Below are positions 10,091 to 19,934 of a stretch of 64,000 nucleotides of DNA, in pieces (position 1 is the stretch's first letter; every line of letters begins with the position of its first letter). The DNA lies in contig NC_084796.1 in NCBI RefSeq assembly GCF_963169125.1, positions 83,659,888-83,723,887 of the forward strand, written 5' to 3'. Both the position numbers and the translations under genes were made by a program. Source of the stretch: Humulus lupulus. Taxonomy: Eukaryota > Streptophyta > Magnoliopsida > Rosales > Cannabaceae. The notes beneath the pieces were generated by a model. It was not told where the DNA came from. It was given only the letters and a program-made list of their open reading frames with translations, and did no database searches.

Positions 10091-10362
10091 TGTATGTATG
10101 TATGTATGTATGTAGGTAGGTATGTATGTAGGTAGGTATGTATGTATGTATGTATGTATTTTGTTCTAGAGAGAAACACTAGGGTTTTGGTAAGGAAAAT
10201 AGCATAGATGTTATGTGCTATGAATATATGCTATGTGCTTTGTGTATGTATGTATGTATGTTTTTTTATGTATGTAGTTGCTTGGGAAATATGGTTGCTT
10301 AGATAGCAAATAAGCAAATCCCGAGATTTTTATCATTATCGTAGACTATAGTTGTGTTTAAA
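9955..10362 (+). repeat. 204-bp tandem duplication within the right LTR
   Basis: The block beginning ttttgttctagagagaaacac occurs at 9955 and again at 10159, each followed by the ggttttggtaaggaaaat segment and an ATGT run. The left LTR has only one copy (about 338-450). The duplication therefore arose after the two LTRs separated, probably by slippage on the ATGT tract. Confidence 0.85.
10021..10159 (+). repeat. ATGT tetranucleotide microsatellite
   Basis: About 140 bases of ATGT repeats with a few single-base interruptions (tatata and taggtagg). It is the expanded form of a short ATGT run present in all family A LTRs. Any peptide reading MYVCMYVC is only the translation of this repeat. Confidence 0.97.
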
Positions 10363-10869
10363 CCTACCTCTAAATAGTAGAAAGAGGTCCTAGATGGTTT
10401 CTATCATATACTACGATAATGAGTTAATGCCCATCAATATTGTAGTCTTATGTTTTATGGTTTATGTTTTTACGTCTTATGTTATGCTTTAGTAGTTTTT
10501 CCTTACTAGGCATTAGGCTCATTCCTTTTTATTTAGATAGTGCAAGCAAATGAACATGGAAGGCGAGACAGATCCTAGGTGGCTTTGGTATGTGTATTGG
10601 GAGAGGACTAAAGAAATGGATCGATGGAATCGATCGAGGATGACATTGACATTTGAGTCTTTTATTTATTTATTTATGATTTCCGCATTTAATTTTGAAC
10701 ATTTAATTAAAGTTTTCTTTTCTTTATGATTTTATGTAATAACAACGGGATCCCGTATTTTGGATTTTCTATATTAAAGTTCTATTATTTTATGTATATA
10801 TCAAAAAGATAGTAGTATGTCTTGAAGATTTTAAAGATTCGAGGTCTTTTAGTTAGTCGGGTTTTTACA

Positions 10870-11180
10870 TTATATTGGACAAAATTTTGATGTTTGTTTT
10901 ATGAATAATAAGAATATTATTTAAGAGAATAATATAATTATATTATCATAAAAAATATCAAATAGCTTGTGTCTCTAAAACTCTAATGAACAATCGATAA
11001 ATAATTTGGAATTATTTAAGTAGCTAATCCTCGATCAAACAAATGACCTAAGGTTTCTCAATGTAACGACACATATAATTGGTATCTTATGTTAGTACAT
11101 ATCAATCTTGATAGGATAAACTAGTGGGCAAAGGATAGTCCTTCAAGAGTGATAACAATTAACGCTTTTCTGATTCGCCT
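10870..11180. other. AT-rich stretch with no recognised feature
   Basis: Between the chromovirus end and the copia integrase remnant. I see no ORF, RNA gene or clear repeat; it may be the older, decayed part of the copia remnant. Confidence 0.4.
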
Positions 11181-11640
11181 ATGCTATCTAGAAAGATAAA
11201 TGACTAAGAGACCTTGCTTTGCAAAGGACAAAAGAGCCAAAGAAAAACTTTATCTAGTACATAGTGACATCTGTAATCCTTTCATTGTACAAGAAAGAGG
11301 AGGATAAGTATACTCTGTACCTTTATTGACGATTATTCAAGAAACGTATATTTATACATAACGAAAATGAAATCTAATACTTTTAAATGTTCAAAGAATT
11401 GAATGTAGAAGCTGAAAAGTTGTTAGAGAAAATTTTTATAACTCTTCGATTAGATCTATAAGGTGGATACCTTGATTTGTGATCAAGGATCATCTATTGG
11501 AGAATGGAATGCTATCCCAACTCACAGCACCTGGAACACCACTAATCAAGGATCATCTATTAGAGAATGGAATGCTATCCCAACTCACAGGACCTGGAAC
11601 ACCACTACAGAATTGAGAATACCAAAATTCCTCTTGAACG
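11180..11640 (+). pseudogene. Ty1/copia integrase remnant
   Basis: Short pieces in changing frames match the copia integrase of the intact-order element at 35560-35930. They are: the block after the zinc finger (KMTKRPFFAK-like, near 11190), a LVHSDIC piece near 11255 with the first catalytic Asp kept, an IDDYSR-like block near 11325, and the SQLTAPGTP block near 11515. A 63-base tandem duplication repeats that last block. The surrounding copia element is gone, so this is an old fragment. Confidence 0.8.
11483..11608 (+). repeat. 63-bp tandem duplication in the copia integrase remnant
   Basis: Unit 11483-11545 begins tcaaggatcatctatt and is repeated at 11546-11608 with a few changes. 63 bases is exactly 21 codons, so the frame is kept across both units. 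Confidence 0.93.
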
Positions 11641-11695
11641 AGACCCTCACCTCGTGGCCCTCGGAGTATAGGCTTGGGATGGAAATAGATCTCAC

Positions 11696-12083
11696 GCCCC
11701 TGCGTCTCAAGCCAGGGTCTCACGGACACTGCCTCGGCCAAGCTCTCGTGTCTCACACTAGGGCCTCGCGGACATTGCCTTGGCCATACCCATGCGTCTT
11801 GCGCCAGGGCCTCGCGGACAATGCCTCAGCCATGCCCCTGCGTCTCGCGCTAGGGCCTCGCGGACACTGCCTCGGCCACACCCCTGCGTCTCGCGCCGGG
11901 GCCTCACGGACACCGCCTCAGCTACGCCCCTGCGTCTTGCACCAGGGTCTTGCGGACACTGCCTTGGCCATGCCCCTACGTCTCGACCTAGGATCTCGTA
12001 GACACCACCTCGGCCACGCCCCAGCATCTCACGCTAGGGTCTCGCGGACACTGCCTTGGCCATGCCCCTGCGTCTCGCGTCCC
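11696..12083 (+). repeat. GC-rich 46-bp minisatellite, 8.4 units
   Basis: Eight consecutive 46-bp units (starts 11696, 11742, 11788, 11834, 11880, 11926, 11972, 12018) and a partial ninth at 12064. The consensus begins gcccctgcgtctcgcg and ends cactgcctcggcca. Unit length is constant. Many differences between units are C/T or G/A. Since 46 is not a multiple of 3, each frame rotates through all three phases every three units; long open frames on both strands (for example 11463-12215 on plus) are a by-product and are not called as genes. Confidence 0.95.
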
Positions 12084-12428
12084 ATAGGTGCCTTGCGAGG
12101 TCATCGTGCCTTGGCTAGTCGGGAGGCGCCTTGCACACTTGCCTTGCCCATCTACCTAGACACAAGGGCCTTGCCTAGTAAGGCCCATCTCACCCATCTC
12201 GCCTATCTACCGTGATGTCGCTCCTGCTTAGTGTCATATGCCATTTGCCAAAGCATCCCTAGCCAAAGGCATGCCTCGCCGTAGGCCCATAAGCCTCGCT
12301 ATGTGAGACGCCATGCCTTACGCTTAACGGTCCATGCGAGACCTCACTTCCTGCTGGGATGAAGACCCGCGAATGGCGCCTTGCCTCGTCATATACGACC
12401 CATGCCTCGCCTATGAAGACCTTCTTAT
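12084..12428. other. GC-rich degenerate flank of the minisatellite
   Basis: Loose copies of GCCTCGCC and GCCTTGCC without a fixed period. No credible gene. It ends at the copia 5' LTR and may be part of the U3 of the Tat LTR that resumes at 40242. Confidence 0.5.
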
Positions 12429-14582
12429 TGTTGGGAATTATGCCCTGAAAGCATATGTAGTAGACATTGTTTTTTAAAAAATAAATAAATAAATTGAATT
12501 TGTTATGCATATATTTTATGGACTATATTATTCTGTGATAATATTAAGTAAATATCAGAAAAAATTCCTGAGTTCATATATGTCATCTCAACCATGTATT
12601 GGTACGAGAGGATTGCGTTTGAGATAAATGAACTTGAATAGTTCGCAGTAAAATAAAGTTATGGAATCTTTAGATTAATTACTGCAAGTACGGTCCACTA
12701 ATATTTTGAATACATGTGATCTAGATCCGGATTACTAGTGTAGTAGGACACTTTAGTTAGGGTACTTTATATATTAGAGAATATATAGAGCTAGACCCGA
12801 TATGTTCATTAATACTTAGTTAAAAATTGTTTTGAAGTATTAATTAAATATATCAACTGATGATCATATACAAATAGATCTTAATCCTGAAGTTACTATG
12901 AACTCTTGTTTATGTTATATGAGTTCTTTGATTCACTCGTTAGGGTCTGTCAGAATGATCGGGCTAGAAACTTTTGTTTTGGGAACTCATTAAAGTAAAT
13001 GGCTGGGGACATAGTATATAAACATGGAATCTATACCTTCTCGTAAGAGATTGAATAATGGTTCTCTTAAGGGTCGACTTTTGGGACTGAAAAGGTTATT
13101 GAGCTCAAATTCATAATTTAGTTATGAATTAACCTTCACTAGTAAAGTCAATGGTACTTAAGGAAACAAGATATAATTAAAAGGGTAAAACAGTAATTTT
13201 ATTCCTAATTAATTATGAACCATTATTAGAGGGTTAATTTGTATGTAATGATTATATCATTGGATGCTTTATTATTATAAAGTACTCAGTAAATGAAATG
13301 TCTATAATTACAAGTGTGCAGTCTCATATTTATAGTGGAGTAATCATGAGATTAATAAATTAAGATTATTTAATTAAAGAGATTAATTAATAATCTCAAA
13401 TTTATTGGAGCTTGGAATTATTGGTCCATAGGTCCCCACAGCGCCTCTATCAGCACTAATCAAGACAAGAGTTGATATAAAGGGAAAAATGGTGAAAAGA
13501 CATATTTAATAAGAAATTTGTTCTTTAAACCAAATATGCAATTATGTGATAGTAGTGATTAATTAATTAATTACAAATTATTTGTAATTAAATAAATTAA
13601 TTAATATATAATTTTGGAAATTATAATAAAATTAATATTTAATTTTCCAAATTAATATTACTTAAAATTGCTTTAAATTAATTGGTAGAATTAATTAAAT
13701 ATCTTTATTTGAGTGGGAGATAATAATCTGATAAGTTCAAATTGGATTTGAATTTAAAATAATGATATTTATTCAAATAATTAATTATATTTGATAATTA
13801 GTTAAAAAGATAATTAATTAAAATCTGAATAAATTATCAAGTTGTTGGATTTTATCTGATAAGGTAGTTTGAATAAATAATTAAATTATTGTGGAAAAAT
13901 AAAAGATCCCAAAATATAGGGTGCTACACGACACACACAGTCCCTAGACTGTGTGTGGCGTGAGACACATATTTTTCAGGGATAGATTTTTCACATTTAT
14001 TTATTTAATTAATTAATTAATGGAAAATTCAAAAGTTAGGTTTTTGATATTTTCATTAATGAGATAATTAATTAATTAAAAGATAAATTGTAAATTAGTT
14101 ACAAATTTATTTTTTAAATTTAAATATTTTCTAATGAACTATATTATGACACTCTATTATTCGCTCTAAAAATAAAAGAATGATAATATTCTATCTCTTC
14201 TTGAAAAAGATACAGAACCAATCTCAGGCCTATTCTCTTGATCTCATGTGTTGAATACGTCAAGTTGAATAAGAAATATACCATCCTTTATTGTCTAAGT
14301 GCCCACACACTTCTTGAGGTGTAAAGAATGTTGTGGAAGATCTTGGTGTGAGTACTTGGGAGCAGCTTGGATAGGAAGTTCGTTCAAATTACGAAAAGAT
14401 AGCAAGGACACTTTATTGGGATCAAGAGGTATGTTTTCTATTCTTTTCTTGCTTATGATTAATGTATGTATATTAATGGATCTGCATATTTAAAAGTAGT
14501 TTAAATATGTTACAAATTTTTTGTTGTACACTAGGCCAACCCACCACTATTCCACTGCGTATTAGGAAACTTGTTCCTAACA
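12429..14582 (+). mobile_element. 5' LTR of the copia element
   Basis: It starts TGTTGGGAATTATGCCC and ends TTCCTAACA, 2154 bp, and matches the 3' LTR at 38079-40241 along its length. It is strongly AT-rich with many aattaatt runs, and contains a hairpin at 13932-13957. The flanking bases are cttat on the left (12424-12428) and cttgc on the right (40242-40246), a 3 of 5 match that two transitions would explain. Confidence 0.93.
13932..13957. promoter_or_regulatory. Perfect 11-bp hairpin in the copia LTR
   Basis: Left arm cacacacagtc, loop ccta, right arm gactgtgtgtg. The 3' LTR has the same structure at 39613-39638 with one mismatch and one G-T pair. It could be an RNA element or a binding site. 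No known motif is recognised. Confidence 0.5.
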
Positions 14583-16026
14583 ATTGGTACCAGGGCGGTC
14601 ATTAATCTCGGCATACATTAATTACTGTGTGGGCATAATATGCGTTCTTATGTTATTGTAATTTGTGTGAATGGATGGATGTATATATGATTAAAGTTTA
14701 TTCTTAAGGATCGTTAATTATATGATGTTTTAGATTTAGGAATTGTTCTTAAATTTCTAGATGAAAAATGTAAGCCATTTTGGGGCATAGGAACTTTTTG
14801 TAATTTAACTTTTTGCATTAAATTATTTGAAAAATTATGTAAGCCCCGAGCCCCGAGTTCTGTGCCCCGAAGCTCGAGCCTAAGGCTATCACACGCATCC
14901 TACTGGCCCGCGCCCCTATGCCTGCTGCTGCTGCGAGCACCTGCGCCATTGCGCTGCCAGCCTTGTGCGAACCGGTGCCCTTGCGCCTACCAGCCCCGCA
15001 CACCCATGCCGAGCCACTTGCTGCAGCCATACCTCCCAGCAGCCGCCCCTAGGGTTTTCAAACCCTAGTGCTTGCATCTAAGTTATCCATTTAAATTATG
15101 GGCCAAATTAATTTTAGCCCATAATAAAAAATTATTTTATTTTGAATTAATTGTTTGAGCCCAATTTCAAAACTGGGCCAAATAACTTATTGGGCATGAA
15201 AGCCCAAGTTAATTAGTCTTAGAATTTGTTTAAGATAATTAAAAGTTATTTTAATTCAAAATTAAATGGATAAATGGCTTAATGGATTAAGACTACTTGT
15301 GAAGGCCCAAATTTGAAGATTGTGTTCTCTTGAGGTCTTGTTTAGTTTCTTACATTTTTGTGTATATTTTTGCAATTTTTCTAGAAATAACCAAGACACC
15401 CATCCCGTATTTATTTATTTAAATGTTTGAATGTGATTAAATTTTTTAATACTTTATCATGCATTTTTGACATGCCATATATATTACCCACACAGTATTT
15501 AAAATTAGCATGCATCTCATATGAGTAGAAATATGCCTTAGGATTGTCCTTTGTGATTATATGCTTTATGTGATAGACCATATAATAATAAATGTAGTTT
15601 TAACTAGTTCAAGAGTGGAAATAGATCTTAAAAGTTGTTTAATTTCTAGTATTTAATAAAATTATTTTATTAAATAATAAATGATATTCCTAGAAATTAT
15701 AGAAAATTGAAATTTTATTTATTAGGGCATAGTTCTATAATTTTAATTTTGCTTAATTTGATTAGTAATTACTAGAATATCATTTGGTAAAAATAGATCA
15801 CTTTATTTTTACAAACCAATTGAAAGCGTAGGATGTTTTGAGAAAAAATATATTTCAAATAGTGAGTGGGAGAGGGAGTTATGACAATAAGTCCCATGGT
15901 CTCCATTATTAGTTAGCACCGAGGTAGCATGGAGAGGGCCTCGCGGCACCATTGCCTGTGTCCCCCTAAGGAAGGCCTCCGACTGTGTTATTCTCAAGCC
16001 AAACTTCTTTTTCATGAATCAGATTT
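14583..16026 (+). other. Copia primer site and first part of the 5' leader
   Basis: The LTR is followed by attggtaccagggc, a diverged initiator-Met primer site (14585-14596). The leader is long and mostly AT-rich but holds a GC-rich patch (about 14840-15060) with repeated ccccgag and cctgcgcc words. The leader is cut at 16026 by the Tat element and resumes at 33677. I see no convincing ORF. Confidence 0.7.
16022..16026. repeat. Target site duplication gattt, left copy (Tat element)
   Basis: Identical to 33672-33676. It proves that 16027-33671 is one insertion into the copia leader. Confidence 0.9.
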
Positions 16027-16669
16027 TCTTGACCCTAAAAATTAGACAACGACACGGAGTCAGATAAACTGTATAAAATAAGATGAAAATGAGAAGAAAT
16101 ACAGTCAAAAAAGATAAACGACACAAACAATTTATAATGGTTCGGCCCCAATAGAATGGTAATAACCTACATCCACTTAGTGTTCTTATTGATGTAGTAT
16201 TCCAAGAACAGTGATCAATGAACTAGGGTTCACGAGTTTCACTAAATCTCAGATAAATACAATTGTGATGGATAACAACATTCTTTTTCTCTCCTAGAAT
16301 CTCTCAGCTCAAGCGTTCTCAAGCCAGATGTTCGATCGAAAGTCCAAAAGTCCCCTCTCATGAGCCCTTTAATTCTTATTTATAGGCTCAAGGAGGTCAA
16401 CATGGCCCAATGGGCCTTAATTATAGTTAATACATGCATATCTGAATAGTAATGAAAATTACAATTAATACGTAATTACAAGATTACATATTTGAAGGAA
16501 ATAACTGAGTATATGTGACCAGGCTGGTCACCCATAATTATTATACTTGATAAGCCAATGATCTCTTGGTCGATGGCCGAGCAAGATATGCTCACTTAAA
16601 ACTGCCACATGCATCCCACGTGTAGATTAATCCTACCACATCATCAAGTAATTTGTTTTTGGGTAAACA
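16027..16669 (-). mobile_element. 3' LTR of the Tat element (left side)
   Basis: 643 bp. On the minus strand it starts TGTTTACCCAAAAAC and its other end is diverged (tcttgaccc for tgttgaccc). It matches the two halves of the right LTR (29036-29365 and 33360-33671). It contains a TATA box on the minus strand at about 16379-16385 (ctataaa). Confidence 0.92.
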
Positions 16670-16684
16670 TTTGCCCCCCAAGTT
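16670..16684 (-). other. Polypurine tract of the Tat element
   Basis: On the minus strand cttggggggcaaa lies directly before the 3' LTR start. It is the second-strand primer and supports minus orientation. Confidence 0.8.
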
Positions 16685-16874
16685 TATTTTATTGCGACCC
16701 TCATAAAGTAAACTTAAACGATCGACCTTCCGCATGACCTGTCAATGCCTTTTCGAAAAAGGTAACCAATCATGTCATTGCAGTTTCCCAAAAAGAAATT
16801 TGATGGTTAACACATTTTTCCACACCTCAAAAAATAATCCCCCATCATTACCTTATTAACCGCACCTCAATCAA

Positions 16875-16882
16875 TATAAATA
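16875..16882 (+). promoter_or_regulatory. Candidate TATA box for the antisense gene of the Tat element
   Basis: tataaata about 800 bases upstream of the antisense ORF start, just inside the element from the 3' LTR and followed by a pyrimidine-rich stretch near 16900-16925. Position and orientation fit a promoter firing against the rest of the element. No transcript evidence; AT-rich DNA makes chance TATA words common. Confidence 0.4.
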
Positions 16883-16884
16883 AT

Positions 16885-17677
16885 CCTTCAATTTCACTTT
16901 ACTTTTTACTTTCCTATTTTTTTTCTCAAGAAAACTGAAGAACGAAGCACGAAGAACCCAGAAACTCAGACGACTTCGGTGATCCGTGGAGTATCTGTCC
17001 AGCTACTCGAATCAATGCTCGTAAATTTGTATCAATTTTTATCTAAGTTTCTTGAGCTATTTTGTCTCTGAGATGCCATGCAATAGTTGTCCCTTGAGTT
17101 TTCTGACTTGTTGGCATCTGAGTTTCTGACTGTTCTTGAAAAAATGATTTGGGGTAATCAGGCTTATAGGTATTAATATGATAGGATAAGGAAAGAACAC
17201 TAAATGAGTTTTAAGAATTTTCTTGGGCATTGGGATTAATGATTTAGGGTGCAAAATCGAAGTAAAAATTTGATTTTTAGGCACTTAGAAAAAACTGGGT
17301 ATTTCTCGCCCTTTTTCAGAGTCGAAAAGTTTTCCTCGAAAAACTTTTTACTTTTGCTTTTTAATCCACTTTCCAAAATGTTCGCATGCTATTTAGTGTT
17401 TACGTTAGAATGTTGCTGGTCGTATAAAAGCTTAACTTTTATACACGAGCAACGTTATCCCAGCATATCCACTCCTTTTTCCTATTGGTCGTAGATTCTC
17501 ATCTCCACTTCTGTGTTCGCAGATTTTCATGCACGACTCATGGGGAGGTGAGAGGCCAATCGACGACACTTGCTCGCACTATTGTTCAAAGATCAAGAAC
17601 AGCCATCGTTGCAATTCTTAGAAATTCCTTTTTCTCAACACAACCCCACAAACAGACCTCCGACCAGCCCAACAAAT
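16885..17677 (+). other. Probable 5' untranslated region of the antisense gene
   Basis: No convincing ORF. It holds several possible splice acceptors such as gttcgcag near 17521, so a leader intron is possible but unproven. Confidence 0.35.
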
Positions 17678-18340
17678 ATGGGTCGTGTAAAGTCCATTCC
17701 TCAAAGAAAAATTAAAACAACCCAGCCTTCTGATCCTCAACCTGCCCCACGTGCTGAAACTCTTCTAACCAACCCTTAACCTGTAAATACTTTACCGCAA
17801 AAATTGCAAGCCAATCTCGCGACGTCCTTAGGCCAGAGGTCGAATGGTATATAGCACCTTCTAGCATCATTACAACTACGATGGTAGGCAGTTATCTCAA
17901 GAAGTACGTCCTTCCTAGGATAATCCTTATCAAGCCTTCACCCAACCAGCGGGCAAACCTGCCTAGGGGCGCCTTTACCGCCTGGTCGAGGTATCACATC
18001 GAGGCAGGGGAAACCTTGCCTCTGCATCCGTTCTTCCAGGGGGTGGCCAATTATTTTGAGGTCGCCCCTTTCCAAATCTCTCCCAATGGATATAGGGTAC
18101 CTTCTGCCATTTATATCCTTTACAACCACAAGAAGTGGTACGTACCTATGCCACATGAGATCAACTATTTGTTTGATCTTAAGTCTTACCCCAAACACAA
18201 GGTTCTTCCATTTCTACCATCAAAAATTGGTCGAACCTTCCTAAGTAACACTACCCACAAGTCCAATGTGGGGAAATACTTCCAGGAGTACTTCCTAACA
18301 GTAGACCTGGTCGCCAATAACCTGGCCTTCAATGAAGGAG

Positions 18341-18416
18341 GTAAATCATTTACTTACTAGTCATTTGGTTTCTTTTAGCTTTTCTATACATTCTTTAAAA
18401 CTTCGGTGTCATTTAG
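18341..18416 (+). other. Intron 1 of the antisense ORF
   Basis: 76 bases, donor gtaaat, acceptor atttag. Phase 1. After removal the upstream and downstream frames connect without a stop. Confidence 0.7.
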
Positions 18417-18887
18417 GTCCATGGCATCGACCAGACCCCACTCCAGAAATGGTGATAAGGGCAGCAGCCCTGGACAACATGATAGACATTGAAAAGAGTG
18501 TCAAAGAGCTGGTCACGGAGAACAACGAAAGGCTGGTCGGCCTTCTTGCAACTCACCAGGATGTGAGGGAATCGACAGCGGGAAATGCTACAGGGGGAGA
18601 AGTTCCCGAGCAGCACCAGGATGTGTCACAACCCCCAAGGAGGAGGGCTACAAGAGTGACCATCAGGGAACCTTCCAGCACTCCGCGAGCAGCTGCTGTC
18701 CCTGCCTAACATGGGAAAGGCAAGTAGAAACTTCCTGCACACCCCGAGCCCATACTTCAGTCCTCAGAAGAGAATGGTACTGACTTCTCACTCTTAAACG
18801 GTTTGCCCATTCCCTGTCATTTATTTGACAGGGACGGCAACTTTAAATACACGACTAGTTTAAATTTATACTTCTTCAATGCAGAGA

Positions 18888-19030
18888 GTGAGTGTAGTAG
18901 TAGTACATTAGATAATGTAACGACTAGTAGTTGTAGCTTGGGTATTTTACTTATAATTTCTTTTCTCTCTATTTCCTTGTCTTTTTTGCATGACAACTTG
19001 CCCTCACTGATCGTATCTTTCTTTCTGTAG
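18888..19030 (+). other. Intron 2 of the antisense ORF
   Basis: 143 bases, donor gtgagt, T-rich tract and acceptor ttctgtag. Phase 1, frame preserved into exon 3. It is AT-rich, while both exons are GC-richer. Confidence 0.65.
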
Positions 19031-19386
19031 ACATGCCTGCCGAGGATGCATTCGATTTGTACACAAATCCCATTACTACAACTCCTGCGAATAGGAAAAA
19101 ATTGAACCGTCGTTCGCCTGGAGAAGGCTACAGTGACCCTTCTGCAAAAAGGCCTCGGACAGAGGACCCTCCGTACCAACTCCATCAAAAGAGACGACTC
19201 CTCCTCTAGGTCCGGTCGACCAGAATCCTCTAGCTCCCGCCGACCAAATAAAACTCTGCCTGATCTTTGGCCAGCGACAGGTTGAAGAGACTGTCCAAAC
19301 ACCGGCGTAGTTTGGAATCCATCAGCTGCGCTCCCACCATGTCGGTCGACCAGATATTTAGTCGCACGTTGAATGAACTACTCACT

Positions 19387-19469
19387 GTAAGTCACCACTT
19401 TCACTGCTGTTTGATTGTTTATCTCTTTTATTAATACTAACAACTTTTGTATTTTTTCTCTGATTGCAG
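19387..19469 (+). other. Intron 3 of the antisense ORF
   Basis: 83 bases, donor gtaagt, a branch-like ttaatac, polypyrimidine tract and acceptor attgcag. Phase 0, placed just before the coiled coil. The orphan copy at 63326-63400 has a phase-0 intron in the same place. Confidence 0.8.
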
Positions 19470-19934
19470 GGGATTCTGACTGTGAGTACCGGTTGGCGCC
19501 GCTCGGAAGAGATGGTCGCCAAGCATGCTGAAGAGATCAAGGTGTTTGAGGAAAGGCTCGCCGAGAAGCACAAGGTGGTCGACGACAAGCATGCTGAGGA
19601 GTTGCGAACAACTAAGGCTAAAATCGCCAAGCTCAAGGAGGAATCAGTTGACAGAATCATTGCCTCCAAGGAGAAGTATAAGGAGGCCTCACTGGTAAAC
19701 TATCCAGAAGCCAACAAACTTCAAGCAGACTTGGAGATCAGCTAGAAAGAGACTGTCGGCCTTGAGGAGACCAACACCCACAACCTAGAGAAGTATAAGG
19801 TAGCGGCGTTCCAGTGCTACTATATGTTCTGGAAAAGCAACCCCAAGGCGGACTTTACCTATCTACCAGACCATATAAGGCAGGCTGAGTTGGTGAAGTG
19901 TACTGCTCTCCTGGAAGAGGGGGGAGAAGGTTGA

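Larger units (their letters stand above)
9147..10869 (+). mobile_element. Right (3') LTR of chromovirus A
   Basis: It starts TGGAGCATCTCAG directly after the polypurine tract and ends GGGTTTTTACA at 10869, 1723 bp. It matches the left LTR (152-1040) and, on the other strand, the solo LTR at 23445-25502. It contains palindromic GATATATC boxes (9598-9709), a TATA box (9882) and a local 204-bp duplication carrying an expanded ATGT microsatellite. No target duplication can be tested because the matching 5' end lies outside the window. Confidence 0.9.
17678..19934 (+). pseudogene. Spliced antisense additional ORF of the Tat element
   Basis: Four exons read on the strand opposite to gag-pol: 17678-18340, 18417-18887, 19031-19386 and 19470-19934. 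Exon 1 opens MGRVKSIPQRK and holds a domain matching my memory of the plant 'putative gypsy type transposon' family (Transposase_28): key words TLPLHPFFQGVANYF, QISPNGYRVPSAIYILY. Exon 2 is basic and Pro/Arg-rich; exon 3 has an Arg/Lys stretch (KRPRTEDP) like a nuclear signal; exon 4 is a long coiled coil (EEMVAKHAEEIKVFEERLAEKH) ending with FTYLPDHIRQAELVKC. Introns are 76, 143 and 83 bases with GT-AG ends, and joining at each keeps the frame (phases 1, 1, 0). Broken by a frameshift in exon 1 near 17780, stops at 18707, 18725 and 19743, and frameshifts in exon 3. Biochemical function unknown. Confidence 0.78.

Noticed and set aside
9911..10135. ORF with MYVCMYVC repeats
   Set aside because: Pure translation of the ATGT microsatellite.
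11463..12215. 250-codon open frame on the plus strand
   Set aside because: It is made of the copia integrase duplication and the 46-bp minisatellite. The period not divisible by 3 and open frames on both strands show it is not a gene.
14862..15068. Ala/Pro/Cys-rich ORF in the copia leader
   Set aside because: Repeated short GC words and no domain; open on both strands, so composition-driven.
18817..19302. 161-codon minus-strand ORF
   Set aside because: It is antisense to exon 3 and intron 2 of the plus-strand spliced ORF, which has better evidence (splice signals, frame continuity).
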